From contig NZ_LT594324.1 in NCBI RefSeq assembly GCF_900089605.1, forward strand, positions 5,022,001 to 5,086,000: a stretch of 64,000 nucleotides of DNA. Direction: 5' to 3'. The notes under the pieces are model-generated. The model worked only from the letters and a program-made list of their open reading frames with translations, was not told the DNA's origin and searched no databases. Position 1 is the first letter of the stretch. Every line of letters begins with the position of its first letter. Below are positions 43,301 to 52,053 of this stretch, piece after piece. Source of the DNA: Micromonospora narathiwatensis (lineage in GTDB: Bacteria; Actinomycetota; Actinomycetes; Mycobacteriales; Micromonosporaceae). A program made the translations under genes and the position numbers.

Positions 43301-44292
43301 CGGCGATCCGGGACCTCTTCGGCTCCCGCCTGGAACTGCGTCTCGGCGACCCGGCCGACTCGGTGGTGGTCAAGCGGGCGGTCGCGGCGACCGTGCCGGA
43401 GGAACAGCCGGGACGCGGGATCACCGCCGGCGGGCTGCACTTCCTCACCGCCGAGCCCCGGGTCACCGGGCTGGGCACCGAGACCACCGAGCTGGTCAAG
43501 GCGGTCGCCGGCGCGTGGGCCGGCCCGGCGGCGCCCCGGGTACGGCTGCTCCCGCCGGTGCTCCCGTACGCCGAACTGGACCAGAGCGCGACCGGCGGAC
43601 TGGCCTTCCCGATCGGGGTGGCCGAGGCGGACCTGCGCCCGGTGGTGCTGGACTTCGCCACCGAGCCGAACTTCGTGGTCTTCGGCGACGCCGAGTGCGG
43701 CAAGTCGTCGTTCCTGCGCGCGTTGGCCACCTCGATCGTCAACCGGTTCACGCCCGAGCAGGCCCGGGTGATCCTGGTGGACTACCGGCGCAGCCTGATG
43801 GGCACGATCGAGACGCCGCACCTGATCGGGTACGGCACGGCCGCGCCGCACACCGCCGAGCTGATCGAATCCGCGGCCGGCTACCTCCAGGGGCGGCTGC
43901 CGGGACCGGAGGTCACGCCGGCGGAGCTGCGCACCCGGTCATGGTGGACCGGGCCGGAGCTGTTCGTGCTGGTGGACGACTACGACCTGGTGGCCGGCGG
44001 GCCGACGAACCCGCTGCGCACGCTGGAGGAGCACCTGCCGCACGCCCGGGACGTCGGGCTGCACCTGGTGCTCGCCCGTCGCTCCGGCGGGGCCGGGCGG
44101 ACCTCGTACGAGCCCATCATCCAGCGGCTGCGGGAACTCTCCACGCCCGGACTGGTGATGTCCGGCGGGCCGGAGGAGGGGCCACTCGTCGGCCAGGTCA
44201 AGGCGGGTCCGCTGCCGCCCGGCCGGGCCCGGCTGGTCACCCGCCGGGAGGGCGTACGCCTGGTGCAACTGGCCCACCTACCGGCAGGTTGA
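40321..44292 (+). CDS. eccC: Type VII secretion ATPase EccC (fused EccCa/EccCb)
   Basis: A 1323-residue FtsK/SpoIIIE-family motor of the ESX system. GTG 40321 has GGGAGG 6 nt upstream. Two N-terminal TM segments (about 40-80) are followed by three ATPase domains: P-loop 1 GATGSGKS at 488-495, P-loop 2 GTTRSGRS at 838-845 with Arg for Lys, and P-loop 3 GDAECGKS at 1122-1129. The first also has FVLVDFKGGATF and LLLICDEFSELL. EccC recognises WXG100-type substrates through its last domains and drives export. Divergent from eccD; mycP follows 69 nt downstream. Confidence 0.95.
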   Translation: MSTVVIKRPPRRPAPEIPVGELPVEAPPEIPVGTGGRWQQALMVLPMLGGTVAMAMMFGRGGGAYSYVVGGMFGLSSLAMLVTSWGGAGPKKSEMMAARREYLRHLATLRRRVRNTAGAQRAGLYYRHPDPGRLWSTVESHRVWERRPGDPDFAVVRVGVGPQTLATPLVPPVTRPLEELEPMTAGALRRFLDAYSVVPELPVALSLRSFARVHLRGPGPRPGAVGAHGTGSPAAQALARAMLTQLAVFHAPDELLIAVCAGPERRPLWEWVKWLPHAHHPGRTDALGPVRLVTSSAAELERLLDEVLASRSRFSPAGPATDGPHVVVVLDGGDLTGATDLVGDGGIDAVTVLDLDTPPPRLLDRYALLLDLADGRLRSHSVEGPAEVGTPDGLDLADAEAVARRLAPLRLAGTVRGPDAPPGAEPGLPELLGIGAPESFTAEQGWTHRAARDRLRVPIGVGADGGAIELDLKESAQDGMGPHGLLIGATGSGKSELLRTLVLGLAATHSSEQLNFVLVDFKGGATFAPFTRLPHTAAVITNLSDALPLVDRMVDAINGELMRRQELLRRAGNFASLRDYERARAAGTPLAPLPSLLLICDEFSELLSAKPDFIDLFVQIGRLGRSLGVHLLLASQRLEEGRLRGLDTHLSYRIGLRTFSALESRTVLGVPDAYELPRTPGHGYLRAGTDPLIRFKAAYVSGPVPRRGGPAGGADAGPARLLTFSTHLVPVPEPAAPVALPAVEETTESLLDLLVGRLAGQGPPAHQVWLPPLDSAPALDELLGPVGADPVRGLTVGNPELHGALQVPVAVVDKPFEQRRDLLWLALDGAAGHVAVVGTTRSGRSTVLRTLICALALTHTPAEAQVYCLDLGGGTLGALRDLPHVGGVSGRADDTAVRRTVGEIVTLLAERERRFAEAGVESMAAWRRRRAAALAGGQPDTDPFGDVFLVIDGWNTLRKDYEDLEPLVTELAIRGLAYGVHVVATALRWSDFRPAIRDLFGSRLELRLGDPADSVVVKRAVAATVPEEQPGRGITAGGLHFLTAEPRVTGLGTETTELVKAVAGAWAGPAAPRVRLLPPVLPYAELDQSATGGLAFPIGVAEADLRPVVLDFATEPNFVVFGDAECGKSSFLRALATSIVNRFTPEQARVILVDYRRSLMGTIETPHLIGYGTAAPHTAELIESAAGYLQGRLPGPEVTPAELRTRSWWTGPELFVLVDDYDLVAGGPTNPLRTLEEHLPHARDVGLHLVLARRSGGAGRTSYEPIIQRLRELSTPGLVMSGGPEEGPLVGQVKAGPLPPGRARLVTRREGVRLVQLAHLPAG

Positions 44293-44361
44293 ACCGTTCA
44301 GAGACTTGCGACGTGGCGGTTGGGAAACCCGGTAATCTCCGAGCAGCATGTTTCGGTCGCG

Positions 44362-45726
44362 ATGAAATGGCTGGGGTACGTGATCAGGGATCGGCAGGGA
44401 GCTGCGCGCGCCACCCGGCGTTCCGCCGGTCGCGCGCTGCTCGGTGTGGTGGCCGCCGTCGCCACCGTGGCCGTTCCGCTGGCCCCGCCCGCGTACGCGG
44501 CCCCGCTCGCGCCCGTCGCCTCGGCCCGTTCGGTCGCCACGGCGCGGCCGGCCTGGCTGGCCCCGGTGGACACGACCACGCGGGTGGACCAGGCCCGCGA
44601 CGAGCAGTGGCAGCTCGACGAGCTGCGCGCGAAGACCGCGTGGCGTACGTCGACCGGGCGCGGCGTGGTGGTCGCGGTGATCGATTCCGGGGTGGACGGT
44701 TCCCACCCGGACCTGGCCGGTCAGGTGCTTCCCGGTATCGACCTGGTCTCCACCGACGGCACCGACGGGCCGGACCCGGTGGGGCACGGCACCACGGTCG
44801 CCGGTCTGATCGCCGGGCGCGCGGACGACGACCGGGGGGCGATCGGGCTGGCGCCGGACGCCCGGATCCTGCCGGTCCGGGTGCTCGACGACGACAACCG
44901 CTACAACGACGCGCTGATCGTCGCCAAAGGGGTGCGCTGGGCGGTCGACAACGGCGCCCGCGTGATCAACCTGTCCCTGGGCGGCAGCGGGGACAGCCCG
45001 GCCCTGGCCGCCGCCCTCGACTACGCCTTCGCCCGGGACGTCGTGGTGGTGGCCTGCACCGGCAACCTGGCCACCTCGAACAGCACCAAGGTCTGGTACC
45101 CGGCCCGTGAGCCGGGTGTGGTCGCCGTCGCCGGCCTGGAACGCGACACCCGGAACCTCTGGTCCGGCTCCATCACCGGTCCCGAGACCGTGCTCACCGC
45201 GCCGGCCACCGCGCTGTACGGTGCCCGGCCCCCGAACGCGTACTGGCGGGTGCAGGGGACCAGCTTCGCGGCTCCGCTGGTCTCCGCGACGGCCGCCCTC
45301 ATCCGGGCCCGCTACCCGCGGATGTCCGCCGGGGACGTCATCAACCGGATGACCAGCACCGCCCGTGACCTCGGCCCGGCCGGCCGCGACGACCGGTACG
45401 GCTTCGGGTTGGTGGATCCGGTGGCCGCGCTGACCGCCGACGTGCCGTCGGTGGGCCGCAACCAGCTCGACGACAACGACTCCCCCGGCGTGGTGGGCTT
45501 CGGTCCGGCGCCCGGCTCGGAGCGGGTCGCCGCGGACGCCGCCGGAGCCGGGGTCGACCCGTTCACCCTCACCACCCCGAAGCAGTCCACCCGATGGTCG
45601 GCCCTACCGGCCGGTCAGGCCACCGACCCGGCGCCGGAGCGGCTCTGGGCCGGCCTCGCCCTCCTCGTCGCCCTGCTCACCGGTGCCGCGTTGCTGGTCC
45701 GCCGGGTCCGGCAGGCTGGCCGCTGA
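44362..45726 (+). CDS. mycP: Mycosin, type VII secretion-associated subtilisin-like protease
   Basis: A 454-residue S8 protease. Signal peptide in the first ~50 residues (LLGVVAAVATVAVPLAPPAYA), then the catalytic triad in VIDSGVDGSHPDL (Asp), GHGTTVAGLIAG (His) and GTSFAAPLVSATAAL (Ser), and a C-terminal TM anchor (LWAGLALLVALLTGAALLV). Mycosins stabilise the ESX complex and cleave substrates outside the membrane. ATG 44362 is chosen; the frame is open farther upstream from TTG 44320. GTG 44380 is another option. Together with eccC and eccD it defines a partial ESX locus. Confidence 0.9.
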   Translation: MKWLGYVIRDRQGAARATRRSAGRALLGVVAAVATVAVPLAPPAYAAPLAPVASARSVATARPAWLAPVDTTTRVDQARDEQWQLDELRAKTAWRTSTGRGVVVAVIDSGVDGSHPDLAGQVLPGIDLVSTDGTDGPDPVGHGTTVAGLIAGRADDDRGAIGLAPDARILPVRVLDDDNRYNDALIVAKGVRWAVDNGARVINLSLGGSGDSPALAAALDYAFARDVVVVACTGNLATSNSTKVWYPAREPGVVAVAGLERDTRNLWSGSITGPETVLTAPATALYGARPPNAYWRVQGTSFAAPLVSATAALIRARYPRMSAGDVINRMTSTARDLGPAGRDDRYGFGLVDPVAALTADVPSVGRNQLDDNDSPGVVGFGPAPGSERVAADAAGAGVDPFTLTTPKQSTRWSALPAGQATDPAPERLWAGLALLVALLTGAALLVRRVRQAGR

Positions 45727-45765
45727 CCCGGCGTCGTGGGCGGTCTCCTGGATGGTGGTCAGCGG

Positions 45766-46548
45766 ATGAACCGGCCGTCCACGGGCGAACGGTCCCGGGG
45801 CGACCGCCGGCTCGACCCGGACCGTTCGCTGGGCCTGCGCCTCCCCCTCGCCGCCACGGCGGCGTTCCTGCTGGTGCCGTTCACCCTGCTGGCGGTGCTG
45901 GTGCGGGCCACCTGGCCGCCGCTGTTCCGGTTGGACGCCACGGTGGCCGACGCGCTGCACCGGTACGCGCTCGACCACCCGGCCTGGGTACGGCTGATGA
46001 GTCTCTGGACCGACGTCTTCGCGCCCGGCCCGCTGCGGATCGCCACCGGGGCGGTGGCGGCCTGGCTGTTTCTCCGCCGGGCTCGTGGATTGGCGTCCTG
46101 GGTGGTCACCACGATGACCGTCGGCGGCCTGCTCGGCGTGGCGCTCAAGCTGCTGGTGGGCCGGCCCCGGCCGGAACTGCTCCACCCGGTGGCCCGGGCG
46201 TCCGGGCTCTCCTTCCCGTCCGGGCACGCGCTGAACGCCACCCTGGCCGCCGGGGTCATGCTGCTGGTCTTCCTGCCGTTCACCCGCGACCGGCGGCCGC
46301 TGCGCTGGGCGCTCTGGACCGGGGCCGGGCTGGTCGCGGTGGTGACCGGGGTGAGCCGGATCGCGCTGGGCGTGCACTGGACCAGCGACGTGGTCGGCGG
46401 GTGGCTGCTCGGCCTGGCGCTGCTCGCCGCGACGACGGCCGCCTTCCGCGCCTGGCGGACCCGGACCGGCCACCGACCCGCGCGTATCGCCCGGGAGGGC
46501 GTCGAGCCGGAGCTGGCCGAGCCGGGGCCGGAGGGCACGTCGAGGTAG
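45766..46548 (+). CDS. PAP2-family membrane phosphatase
   Basis: A 260-residue protein with about six TM segments and the lipid phosphate phosphatase signature in three parts: KLLVGRPRPE, LSFPSGHALN and SRIALGVHWTSDVVGG. It probably dephosphorylates a lipid pyrophosphate or phosphatidic-type substrate at the outer face of the membrane, such as undecaprenyl pyrophosphate. ATG 45766 is preferred; GTG 45736 is an upstream alternative. It follows mycP by 39 nt and is convergent with the MarP-like gene. Confidence 0.87.
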   Translation: MNRPSTGERSRGDRRLDPDRSLGLRLPLAATAAFLLVPFTLLAVLVRATWPPLFRLDATVADALHRYALDHPAWVRLMSLWTDVFAPGPLRIATGAVAAWLFLRRARGLASWVVTTMTVGGLLGVALKLLVGRPRPELLHPVARASGLSFPSGHALNATLAAGVMLLVFLPFTRDRRPLRWALWTGAGLVAVVTGVSRIALGVHWTSDVVGGWLLGLALLAATTAAFRAWRTRTGHRPARIAREGVEPELAEPGPEGTSR

Positions 46549-46590
46549 CCGAGCCGCCGGGTGGTCGCCGGTCCGGCGCCGTCGGGCCGC

Positions 46591-47769
46591 TCAGGTGCAG
46601 TCGCCGGTGCCGACCGCCCGGGTACGCTCCGCGCCAGCGAGGGCCACCGGCCGGGCCTCGGCGGCGGTCACCGCGAAGCCGGTGTTCGGATCGTCGGCCG
46701 CCGCCGCGAAGATGACCCCGAGCACCAGCCCGTTCGCGGAGACCAGCGGGCCGCCCGAGTTGCCGCTGCGGACCAGCGCCCGGATCGTGTAGATCTCCCG
46801 GGTCACGTCCTTCGAGGAGTAGATGTCCGGCCCGGTGATCCGGTCGACGTCGCGGACCCGGGCCGGACGGGCGTCGTACGGGCCGTCGAGGGGGAAGCCC
46901 AGCACGATGGCGTCCGCCCCGGTGCCGGCCTGGCCGGCCGCGAAACGCAGCGACGGCCCGGGCAGTCCCGGCACGTGCAGCACGGCCAGGTCCCGCTGCG
47001 GGTCGTAGACGACCACCTCGCCGTCGTACCGCTCGCCGCGCAGCTCGACCGCCACCGAGCGGGTGCCCGCCACCACGTGCGCGTTGGTCATCACCCGGTC
47101 GTCGGCGTACACGAAGCCGGAGCCCTCGATGCGGCGGGCGCAGCTCGGCGCGGAGCCCAGCACCTTCACCACCGACCGCTGGCTGTTCGCCACCACCTGC
47201 GAGCCGGCCAGCGTCGGGTCGGGCGGGGAGACCTGGCGGGCGCGGGTCGGCGAGAGTTTGCCGAAGACGTCCGGGAAGCCGTTGGTGTCGACCGTGTCAC
47301 GCAGCGCCGTGGAGAGCTGCTGCGCCTTGTCCGGCAGGATCCGGTCGATCACGGTGAGCAGGGCGCTGTTGCGCACCGACGAGGCCACCCAGGGCACCGA
47401 CGAGGAGCCGAGCGGCACCGCGACCAGCCACACCACCAGCATGACCGCGACGGCCGAGACGATCGCGCCGCCGATGTCGTCGAGCCGCTTGACCAGGTCG
47501 TTGGTGATGGTCTGGCGCAGGTGGGAGCCGATCCAGCCGGCCAGCGCCTGCCCCAGCACGGCCAGCCCGAAGATCGCCACCAGGGAGATCAGCACCCGGG
47601 TCCCGCTGTCGGTGAACTGCCGGGCGACCAGCGGGCCGACCTGGAGGCCGATCAGCACGCCAAGGAAGAACCCGGAGAGCGACAGCGCCCCGATGGCGAA
47701 GCCCTGGCGGTATCCGCTGATCGCGAACACGAGCATGAGCAGCAGCAGTACGAGATCCACGGCGGACAC
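46591..47769 (-). CDS. MarP-like membrane serine protease (CvpA-trypsin fusion)
   Basis: A 392-residue protein: four N-terminal TM segments of the colicin V production (CvpA) type (VDLVLLLLMLVFAISGYRQGF...) and a C-terminal trypsin-like protease domain with His231 (TNAHVV), Asp in RDLAVL and Ser338 (SGNSGGPLV). Two Cys (in SCARRI and at the C-terminus GTGDCT) match the disulfide that controls MarP of Mycobacterium tuberculosis, which protects against acid and oxidative stress. GTG 47769 has TACCCT 6 nt upstream. Faces the PAP2 gene tail to tail. Confidence 0.92.
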   Translation of the reverse strand: MSAVDLVLLLLMLVFAISGYRQGFAIGALSLSGFFLGVLIGLQVGPLVARQFTDSGTRVLISLVAIFGLAVLGQALAGWIGSHLRQTITNDLVKRLDDIGGAIVSAVAVMLVVWLVAVPLGSSSVPWVASSVRNSALLTVIDRILPDKAQQLSTALRDTVDTNGFPDVFGKLSPTRARQVSPPDPTLAGSQVVANSQRSVVKVLGSAPSCARRIEGSGFVYADDRVMTNAHVVAGTRSVAVELRGERYDGEVVVYDPQRDLAVLHVPGLPGPSLRFAAGQAGTGADAIVLGFPLDGPYDARPARVRDVDRITGPDIYSSKDVTREIYTIRALVRSGNSGGPLVSANGLVLGVIFAAAADDPNTGFAVTAAEARPVALAGAERTRAVGTGDCT

Positions 47770-47775
47770 CCGTCA

Positions 47776-47781
47776 AGGGTA
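47776..47781 (-). promoter_or_regulatory. -10 box of a leaderless promoter for the MarP-like gene
   Basis: TACCCT on the minus strand ends 6 nt before the GTG at 47769. Confidence 0.5.
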
Positions 47782-47832
47782 CGGGCCCCGGCCACGGGCG
47801 TGGCCCATCGCTCGCGGAACGTGACCGCCGGA

Positions 47833-48525
47833 TCAGCGTACCGGGCTCTCGTCGACCGCGTCGGTGCCGGCCGAAGGCGCCGGCGCGGCCCCGGTCGGCG
47901 GCAGCTCCACCACCCGGGAACGCGGCCACGGGCGGGCCCAGCCCCCCATCTCCAGCAGCGTGTTGAGCACCCCGGCGGTGAAGCCCCAGACCAGCATGCC
48001 GCGTACCGAGAAGGCCGGGCCGATCCAGCCGCTCGGGTGGCGTACCCGCATCCGGTTCTCGGGGTCGACCAGCTCGCTGACGGGCAGCCGGGCGACGTGC
48101 GCCACCTCGGCCGGCTCGCACGGACGCACCGGGTGCGGGGCGTGCCACCAGGCGAGCACCGGGGTGACCACGAAGTCGCTGACCGGGATCCACAGCTTCG
48201 GCAGTTCGGCGAGCACGGTGACGCTGGCCGGGTCGAGTCCGACCTCCTCGTTCGCCTCCCGTAGCGCGGTGGCGCTGGCGTCGGCGTCCTCCGGGTCGGC
48301 CGCGCCGCCGGGAAAGGCCGGCTGCCCGGCGTGGTTGCGCAGCGTGGCGGCGCGTTGCAGGAGCAGCACGTCCGCACCGGCCCCGGGCTGCTCACCGAGC
48401 AGCACCAGCACGGCGCTCTCCCGGCCGCCCCGTTCCGGGGTGGTCAGCCTGGTGAAGTCCTCGGCGCGGGCGGTGCCGAGCCGGCCGAGCAGCGGGTCCA
48501 GCCACGCCGGGGGCTGACGGGTCAC
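47833..48525 (-). CDS. Nudix hydrolase, CoA pyrophosphatase type
   Basis: A 230-residue Nudix protein. Before the box it has the CoA-specific pattern LLLQRAATLRNHAGQPAFPGG, then the Nudix box GGAADPEDADASATALREANEEVGL. It likely cleaves CoA or acyl-CoA to phosphopantetheine and 3',5'-ADP, or a similar nucleotide. Same strand as the thioredoxin and nth genes upstream (gap of 31 nt) and the MarP gene downstream, so part of a leftward run nth-tlpA-nudix-marP, as in mycobacteria. Confidence 0.92.
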   Translation of the reverse strand: MTRQPPAWLDPLLGRLGTARAEDFTRLTTPERGGRESAVLVLLGEQPGAGADVLLLQRAATLRNHAGQPAFPGGAADPEDADASATALREANEEVGLDPASVTVLAELPKLWIPVSDFVVTPVLAWWHAPHPVRPCEPAEVAHVARLPVSELVDPENRMRVRHPSGWIGPAFSVRGMLVWGFTAGVLNTLLEMGGWARPWPRSRVVELPPTGAAPAPSAGTDAVDESPVR

Positions 48526-48556
48526 GATCCCAGCCCCGCCCCGGGGGCGCAGCCGG

Positions 48557-49165
48557 TCACGACCGCACCTCCACGCCGAGATGCTCGCGGACCAGTTCGG
48601 TGAGGCGGGCGTCGTCCAGCGCGCCGGAAGAGTCGGTGTGCCGGATCCGGCCGTCCGCGTCGACGAGCACGGTCAGCGGGAAGGCCCGGCGTTCGAGCGC
48701 CCGCTCGAACGCGTCCCCCTGGTCGACCAGCATGGGAAAGCGGACGCCGAAGTCCTCGCCGATGGACTGTGCCCCGCTGCGGCTGTCCTGGCTGTTCACC
48801 CCGATCACCTGGAACCGGCCGGCGGCCCGCTCGCTGAGCCGCTGGAAGGCGGGCAGCTCCTTGCGGCAGGGCGGGCACCAGGACGCCCAGACATTGATCA
48901 CCGCCGGGCCCTTCACGTCGCCCAGCGAGACCGGGGCGCCCCCGGTGAAGCAGGCGAGGGTCAGCTCGGGCAACCGCTCACCGGGGGTGCCGCTCGGCGT
49001 CGGTGCGGCCGAGGCCGGCGCGGCGGTCAGCGTGGCGCAGTCGGCGAACGGCGAGGGACGCTCGGCCCGGTTCGCCGCGGCCCGGCCCGTCGGCTGCTCC
49101 TCGGCCGCGGTGCAGCCGGCGGCCGCCAGCAGCAGCGGGACGAGAAGGTACGCGAACCGGTTCAC
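48557..49165 (-). CDS. Thioredoxin-like lipoprotein (TlpA/ResA type)
   Basis: A 202-residue extracytoplasmic thiol-disulfide protein. The lipoprotein signal peptide has the lipobox AAGC at about residues 15-18; a Pro/Ala-rich linker leads to a thioredoxin fold with the active site WCPPC (from residue 96) in [17 protein letters not shown], and cis-Pro region [11 protein letters not shown]. It probably reduces envelope cysteines, for example in cytochrome c maturation. GTG 49165 overlaps the stop of nth (GTGA). Confidence 0.9.
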   Translation of the reverse strand: MNRFAYLLVPLLLAAAGCTAAEEQPTGRAAANRAERPSPFADCATLTAAPASAAPTPSGTPGERLPELTLACFTGGAPVSLGDVKGPAVINVWASWCPPCRKELPAFQRLSERAAGRFQVIGVNSQDSRSGAQSIGEDFGVRFPMLVDQGDAFERALERRAFPLTVLVDADGRIRHTDSSGALDDARLTELVREHLGVEVRS

Positions 49166-49941
49166 GGCACCTCCGCCGCGACCGCCTGCTGTGGCACCAG
49201 CTCCGGGTCGATGCCGGCCGCCGCGGCGAGGTCCCGGGCGCGCGGCCCCTTGAGCAGCTTGACCGCCACGGTCGGGTCGGTAGGCCCGGTGCCGTACGAC
49301 GGGCAGAGCTTCATCAGCGTGCAGGCGCCGCAGGCGGGCTTGCGGGCGTGGCAGACCCGCCGCCCGTGGAAGATGACCCGGTGCGACAGCATCGTCCAGT
49401 CGCGCTTCGGGTACAGCGCGCCGACGGCGTGCTCGATCTTGACCGGGTCGGTCTCGGCGGTCAGGTTCCACCGACGTACCAGCCGCTGGAAGTGGGTGTC
49501 GACGGTGATGCCGGGGACCCCGAAGGCGTTGCCGAGGATCACGTTGGCGGTCTTGCGGCCGATGCCGGGCAGGGTGACCAGGTCGGCCAGCCGGCGCGGG
49601 ACCTCACCGTCGTACCGGTCGCAGAGGGCGCGGCCGAGGTTGATCAGCGAGCTGGTCTTGTTGCGGTAGAACCCGGTCGGCCGGATCATCTCCTCCAGCT
49701 CGGTCCGGTCCGCCCCGGCGTAGTCGGCGGCGGTGCGGTAGCGGGCGAAGAGCTTCGGGGTGACCTCGTTGACCTTCTTGTCCGTGCACTGCGCGGACAG
49801 GATGGTGGCGACCGACAGCTCCAGCGCGTTGGAGTGGTCGAGTTCACAGTGCGCGTCGGGATGGGTCTCGGTCAGCGCCCGGCCGATCCGCCGGGCGCGG
49901 CGCGTACGGCCGAGGTCGGTCTCGGGGGAACTCTTGGTCAC
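49162..49941 (-). CDS. nth: Endonuclease III
   Basis: A 259-residue DNA glycosylase/AP lyase for oxidised pyrimidines. The helix-hairpin-helix [13 protein letters not shown] contains the catalytic Lys, VDTHFQRL the catalytic Asp, and a 4Fe-4S cluster is held by C-X6-C-X2-C-X5-C ([17 protein letters not shown]). GTG 49941 has TAGGCT 7 nt upstream; the frame is open far beyond without similarity. The stop overlaps the thioredoxin gene. Confidence 0.96.
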   Translation of the reverse strand: MTKSSPETDLGRTRRARRIGRALTETHPDAHCELDHSNALELSVATILSAQCTDKKVNEVTPKLFARYRTAADYAGADRTELEEMIRPTGFYRNKTSSLINLGRALCDRYDGEVPRRLADLVTLPGIGRKTANVILGNAFGVPGITVDTHFQRLVRRWNLTAETDPVKIEHAVGALYPKRDWTMLSHRVIFHGRRVCHARKPACGACTLMKLCPSYGTGPTDPTVAVKLLKGPRARDLAAAAGIDPELVPQQAVAAEVP

Positions 49942-49948
49942 GCCGGCC

Positions 49949-49954
49949 AGCCTA
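49949..49954 (-). promoter_or_regulatory. -10 box of a leaderless nth promoter
   Basis: TAGGCT on the minus strand ends 7 nt before the nth GTG at 49941. Confidence 0.45.
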
Positions 49955-50003
49955 CGTCGCCCGTACGACCTCCCGGCGCGGCCCACGCGCGGCAGCGGCC
50001 CCG

Positions 50004-51173
50004 CTACGCGCCCGGCGCGGTGATCCGGCCGTCGCTGTCGAGCCGGGCACCGGACTTCGGGAAGTCGGCCTGGCTCATCTGTCGGACCAGCCCGAGGCCA
50101 CGGTGCTGCGAGTCGATCGCCGGCCGCCCCGCGCCGTTCATCACCGTCGAGGTGAACTCGCCGTCGACGAAGCTGCCGTCCGCCGCGAGCGAGACCTTCA
50201 GCACGCCGCCCCAGCCGAGCCGGCCGGAGCTGTTCAGCGAATTCCCGCCGCCCGCGAAGTTGCCCAGGCTGTACGCGATCAGCCGCCCCTTGTAGAACTC
50301 CATGCCGCGCAGCACGTGCGGGCCGTGCCCGACGACCAGGTCGGCGCCCGCGTCGATCACGGCGTGCGAGAAGCGGATCGGGTCGCCCCGGTTCTCTCCG
50401 TAGAACATCTCGGTGCCCGGCTTGACGTGAGTCTTGTCCGAGCCCTCGGCCCCCATGTGCACCTGCACCACGACCAGGTCGGCCTGCTCGGTGGCCAGCG
50501 CGACCACCTTCTTGGCCGCCTCGATGTCGGTCAGGCTGTTCGACCACGGGTACGACGAGAAGCCCAGCACCGCGACCTTCACGCCCTTCACCTCGACCAC
50601 GGTGATCTCGCCGGGCGCGCCGGTGTGCTTGAGTCCGTGTTCCTCCAGCGCGGCCTGGGTGTTCTCGTAGCCCCGCGGGCCGTAGTCGTACCCGTGGTTG
50701 TTGGCCTGGTTGAGCAGCTGGAACCCGGCGGAGCGCAGGTGCGCCGCGTAGCCGGGGGGCGCCCGGAACTGGTAGCAGTTCGTCGCGTCGGCCGCGCACT
50801 TGCCGGTGCCGGTGTCCTCGGTGAGCGGCTCCTCCAGGTTGCCCATCACCAGGTCGCCCTTGAGCGCGGCCTTGACGCCGTCGAAGAAGCCCTTGCCTCC
50901 GTTGGCCGGCAGCCGGGACGGGGCATTGCCCATGATCACGTCGCCGGTCGCGGCCAGCGAGACGGCCTTCGGGGACTCGTCCGGCTGGGCGGGCTGGGCG
51001 GCCTCGACGGGGGCCGTCGAGCCGGTGGGCCCGCCGCCGCCCGCCTGCCAGACCGGGCCGCTGCCGCCGCCGGCGTCGCCGCAGCCGGCGACGAGCAGTG
51101 CGAACAGCAGCATGCCGAGGGCGGCGACCCGGCGAGGACGGGCACGGGACGCGGAGAGGGCGGGAGCGTACAT
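50004..51173 (-). CDS. CapA-family lipoprotein (poly-gamma-glutamate synthesis-type metallophosphatase fold)
   Basis: A 389-residue secreted lipoprotein: lipobox LVAGC near residues 27-31, a Gly/Pro-rich linker, then the CapA/PgsA domain with [54 protein letters not shown] and [11 protein letters not shown]. The His and Asp/Asn residues resemble a calcineurin-type metal site. CapA proteins take part in anchoring or turnover of gamma-glutamyl polymers, but no capB/capC genes are here, so another envelope role is likely. ATG 51173 has TACCGT 8 nt upstream. Confidence 0.88.
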   Translation of the reverse strand: MYAPALSASRARPRRVAALGMLLFALLVAGCGDAGGGSGPVWQAGGGGPTGSTAPVEAAQPAQPDESPKAVSLAATGDVIMGNAPSRLPANGGKGFFDGVKAALKGDLVMGNLEEPLTEDTGTGKCAADATNCYQFRAPPGYAAHLRSAGFQLLNQANNHGYDYGPRGYENTQAALEEHGLKHTGAPGEITVVEVKGVKVAVLGFSSYPWSNSLTDIEAAKKVVALATEQADLVVVQVHMGAEGSDKTHVKPGTEMFYGENRGDPIRFSHAVIDAGADLVVGHGPHVLRGMEFYKGRLIAYSLGNFAGGGNSLNSSGRLGWGGVLKVSLAADGSFVDGEFTSTVMNGAGRPAIDSQHRGLGLVRQMSQADFPKSGARLDSDGRITAPGA

Positions 51174-51181
51174 CGTCCGCG

Positions 51182-51187
51182 ACGGTA
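51182..51187 (-). promoter_or_regulatory. -10 box of a near-leaderless promoter for the CapA gene
   Basis: TACCGT on the minus strand ends 8 nt before the ATG at 51173. Confidence 0.35.
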
Positions 51188-51260
51188 CCGTCCGAGCGTC
51201 GGTCTGACGATGGCCGATCGGTCGGAATAGCCGGCCGGTCGAGCGGGGACGCCCTCCGGC

Positions 51261-51923
51261 TCAGCCCGCCCGGCGGTCGGACCAGGGCACGACGGCGCCG
51301 GCGCCACCGGACCGGACGGCCGCGTGCACGGCCCGGGCCAGCGGGGCGCCCCAGGTCGACCGGGGGCCGCCGTACGGGGCGGGCTCGCCGTCGGCCGGGC
51401 AGAGCACGGTGACCGCGTCCGTGGGCGTGCCGGTGGCCGGCAACCCCAGCTCCCAGATCGCCTGCGCCTTCGCCTCGGTGGCCGTCGCCACCGCGTTGAC
51501 CAGGGCGGCCTCGCCGAGCCGGGCCGGGACGTACACCACGATGTTGACCGTGCCGACCCGCTGGGCCGGGGTCGCGGGCGCGGGCGCGGCGGCCCAGACC
51601 GGGGTGCCGAGCCCGACCGTCGCCCAGACCCGTACGCCGGTGTCGGCCCGCGCCACGACCTCGGCCACGTCGACCCCGGTCAGCAGCCCCACCCCGGGTC
51701 CGGCCAGGCCCAGGCCGTCGGCCAGCTCGGCCAGGTGCTCCGCCGGGTCGTCCCGGTCGTACGACATCGGCACGGTCGCGTTCACCACCCACCGGCGTAC
51801 GCCGATGCCGCCGCCGAGCGGGGCGGTGCCGACCGCCAGCAGCGGCGCCTCGGCACGCCAGACGAGCAATGGGATGTTCCATCCGTCCTCGTCACGGGTG
51901 GTCAGGAATGGCTCGCTCAGCAC
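51261..51923 (-). CDS. cbiZ: Adenosylcobinamide amidohydrolase
   Basis: A 220-residue CbiZ-family enzyme, which hydrolyses adenosylcobinamide to adenosylcobyric acid so that salvaged corrinoids can be rebuilt into cobalamin. Family-like stretches are [40 protein letters not shown] and [24 protein letters not shown] 51923 is chosen because TAGGCT ends 7 nt upstream and family similarity begins there; GTG 51953 (with AGGA nearby) is an alternative. No other cobalamin genes or riboswitch are seen nearby. Confidence 0.85.
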   Translation of the reverse strand: MLSEPFLTTRDEDGWNIPLLVWRAEAPLLAVGTAPLGGGIGVRRWVVNATVPMSYDRDDPAEHLAELADGLGLAGPGVGLLTGVDVAEVVARADTGVRVWATVGLGTPVWAAAPAPATPAQRVGTVNIVVYVPARLGEAALVNAVATATEAKAQAIWELGLPATGTPTDAVTVLCPADGEPAPYGGPRSTWGAPLARAVHAAVRSGGAGAVVPWSDRRAG

Positions 51924-51930
51924 GTCCCAG

Positions 51931-51936
51931 AGCCTA
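51931..51936 (-). promoter_or_regulatory. -10 box of a leaderless cbiZ promoter
   Basis: TAGGCT on the minus strand ends 7 nt before GTG 51923. Confidence 0.45.
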
Positions 51937-52053
51937 CGATCCGAGGGGTGCACCTCTGATTCCTGCTCATGTGCGCCTAGACTGGCGGCGCGCGAGGGGA
52001 TCAGCGGACGGCGGACCCGGCCGACGGACGGCACGCGCAGGCGGAGGTGCGCG

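Noticed and set aside
44348..44365. Five-codon frame MFRSR overlapping the mycP ATG
   Set aside because: It has the ATGA overlap but no SD and no coupling to the eccC stop; too short to separate from chance.
49942..51882. Long upstream extension of the nth reading frame
   Set aside because: It overlaps CapA and CbiZ, lacks similarity to endonuclease III, and a leaderless promoter box fits GTG 49941.
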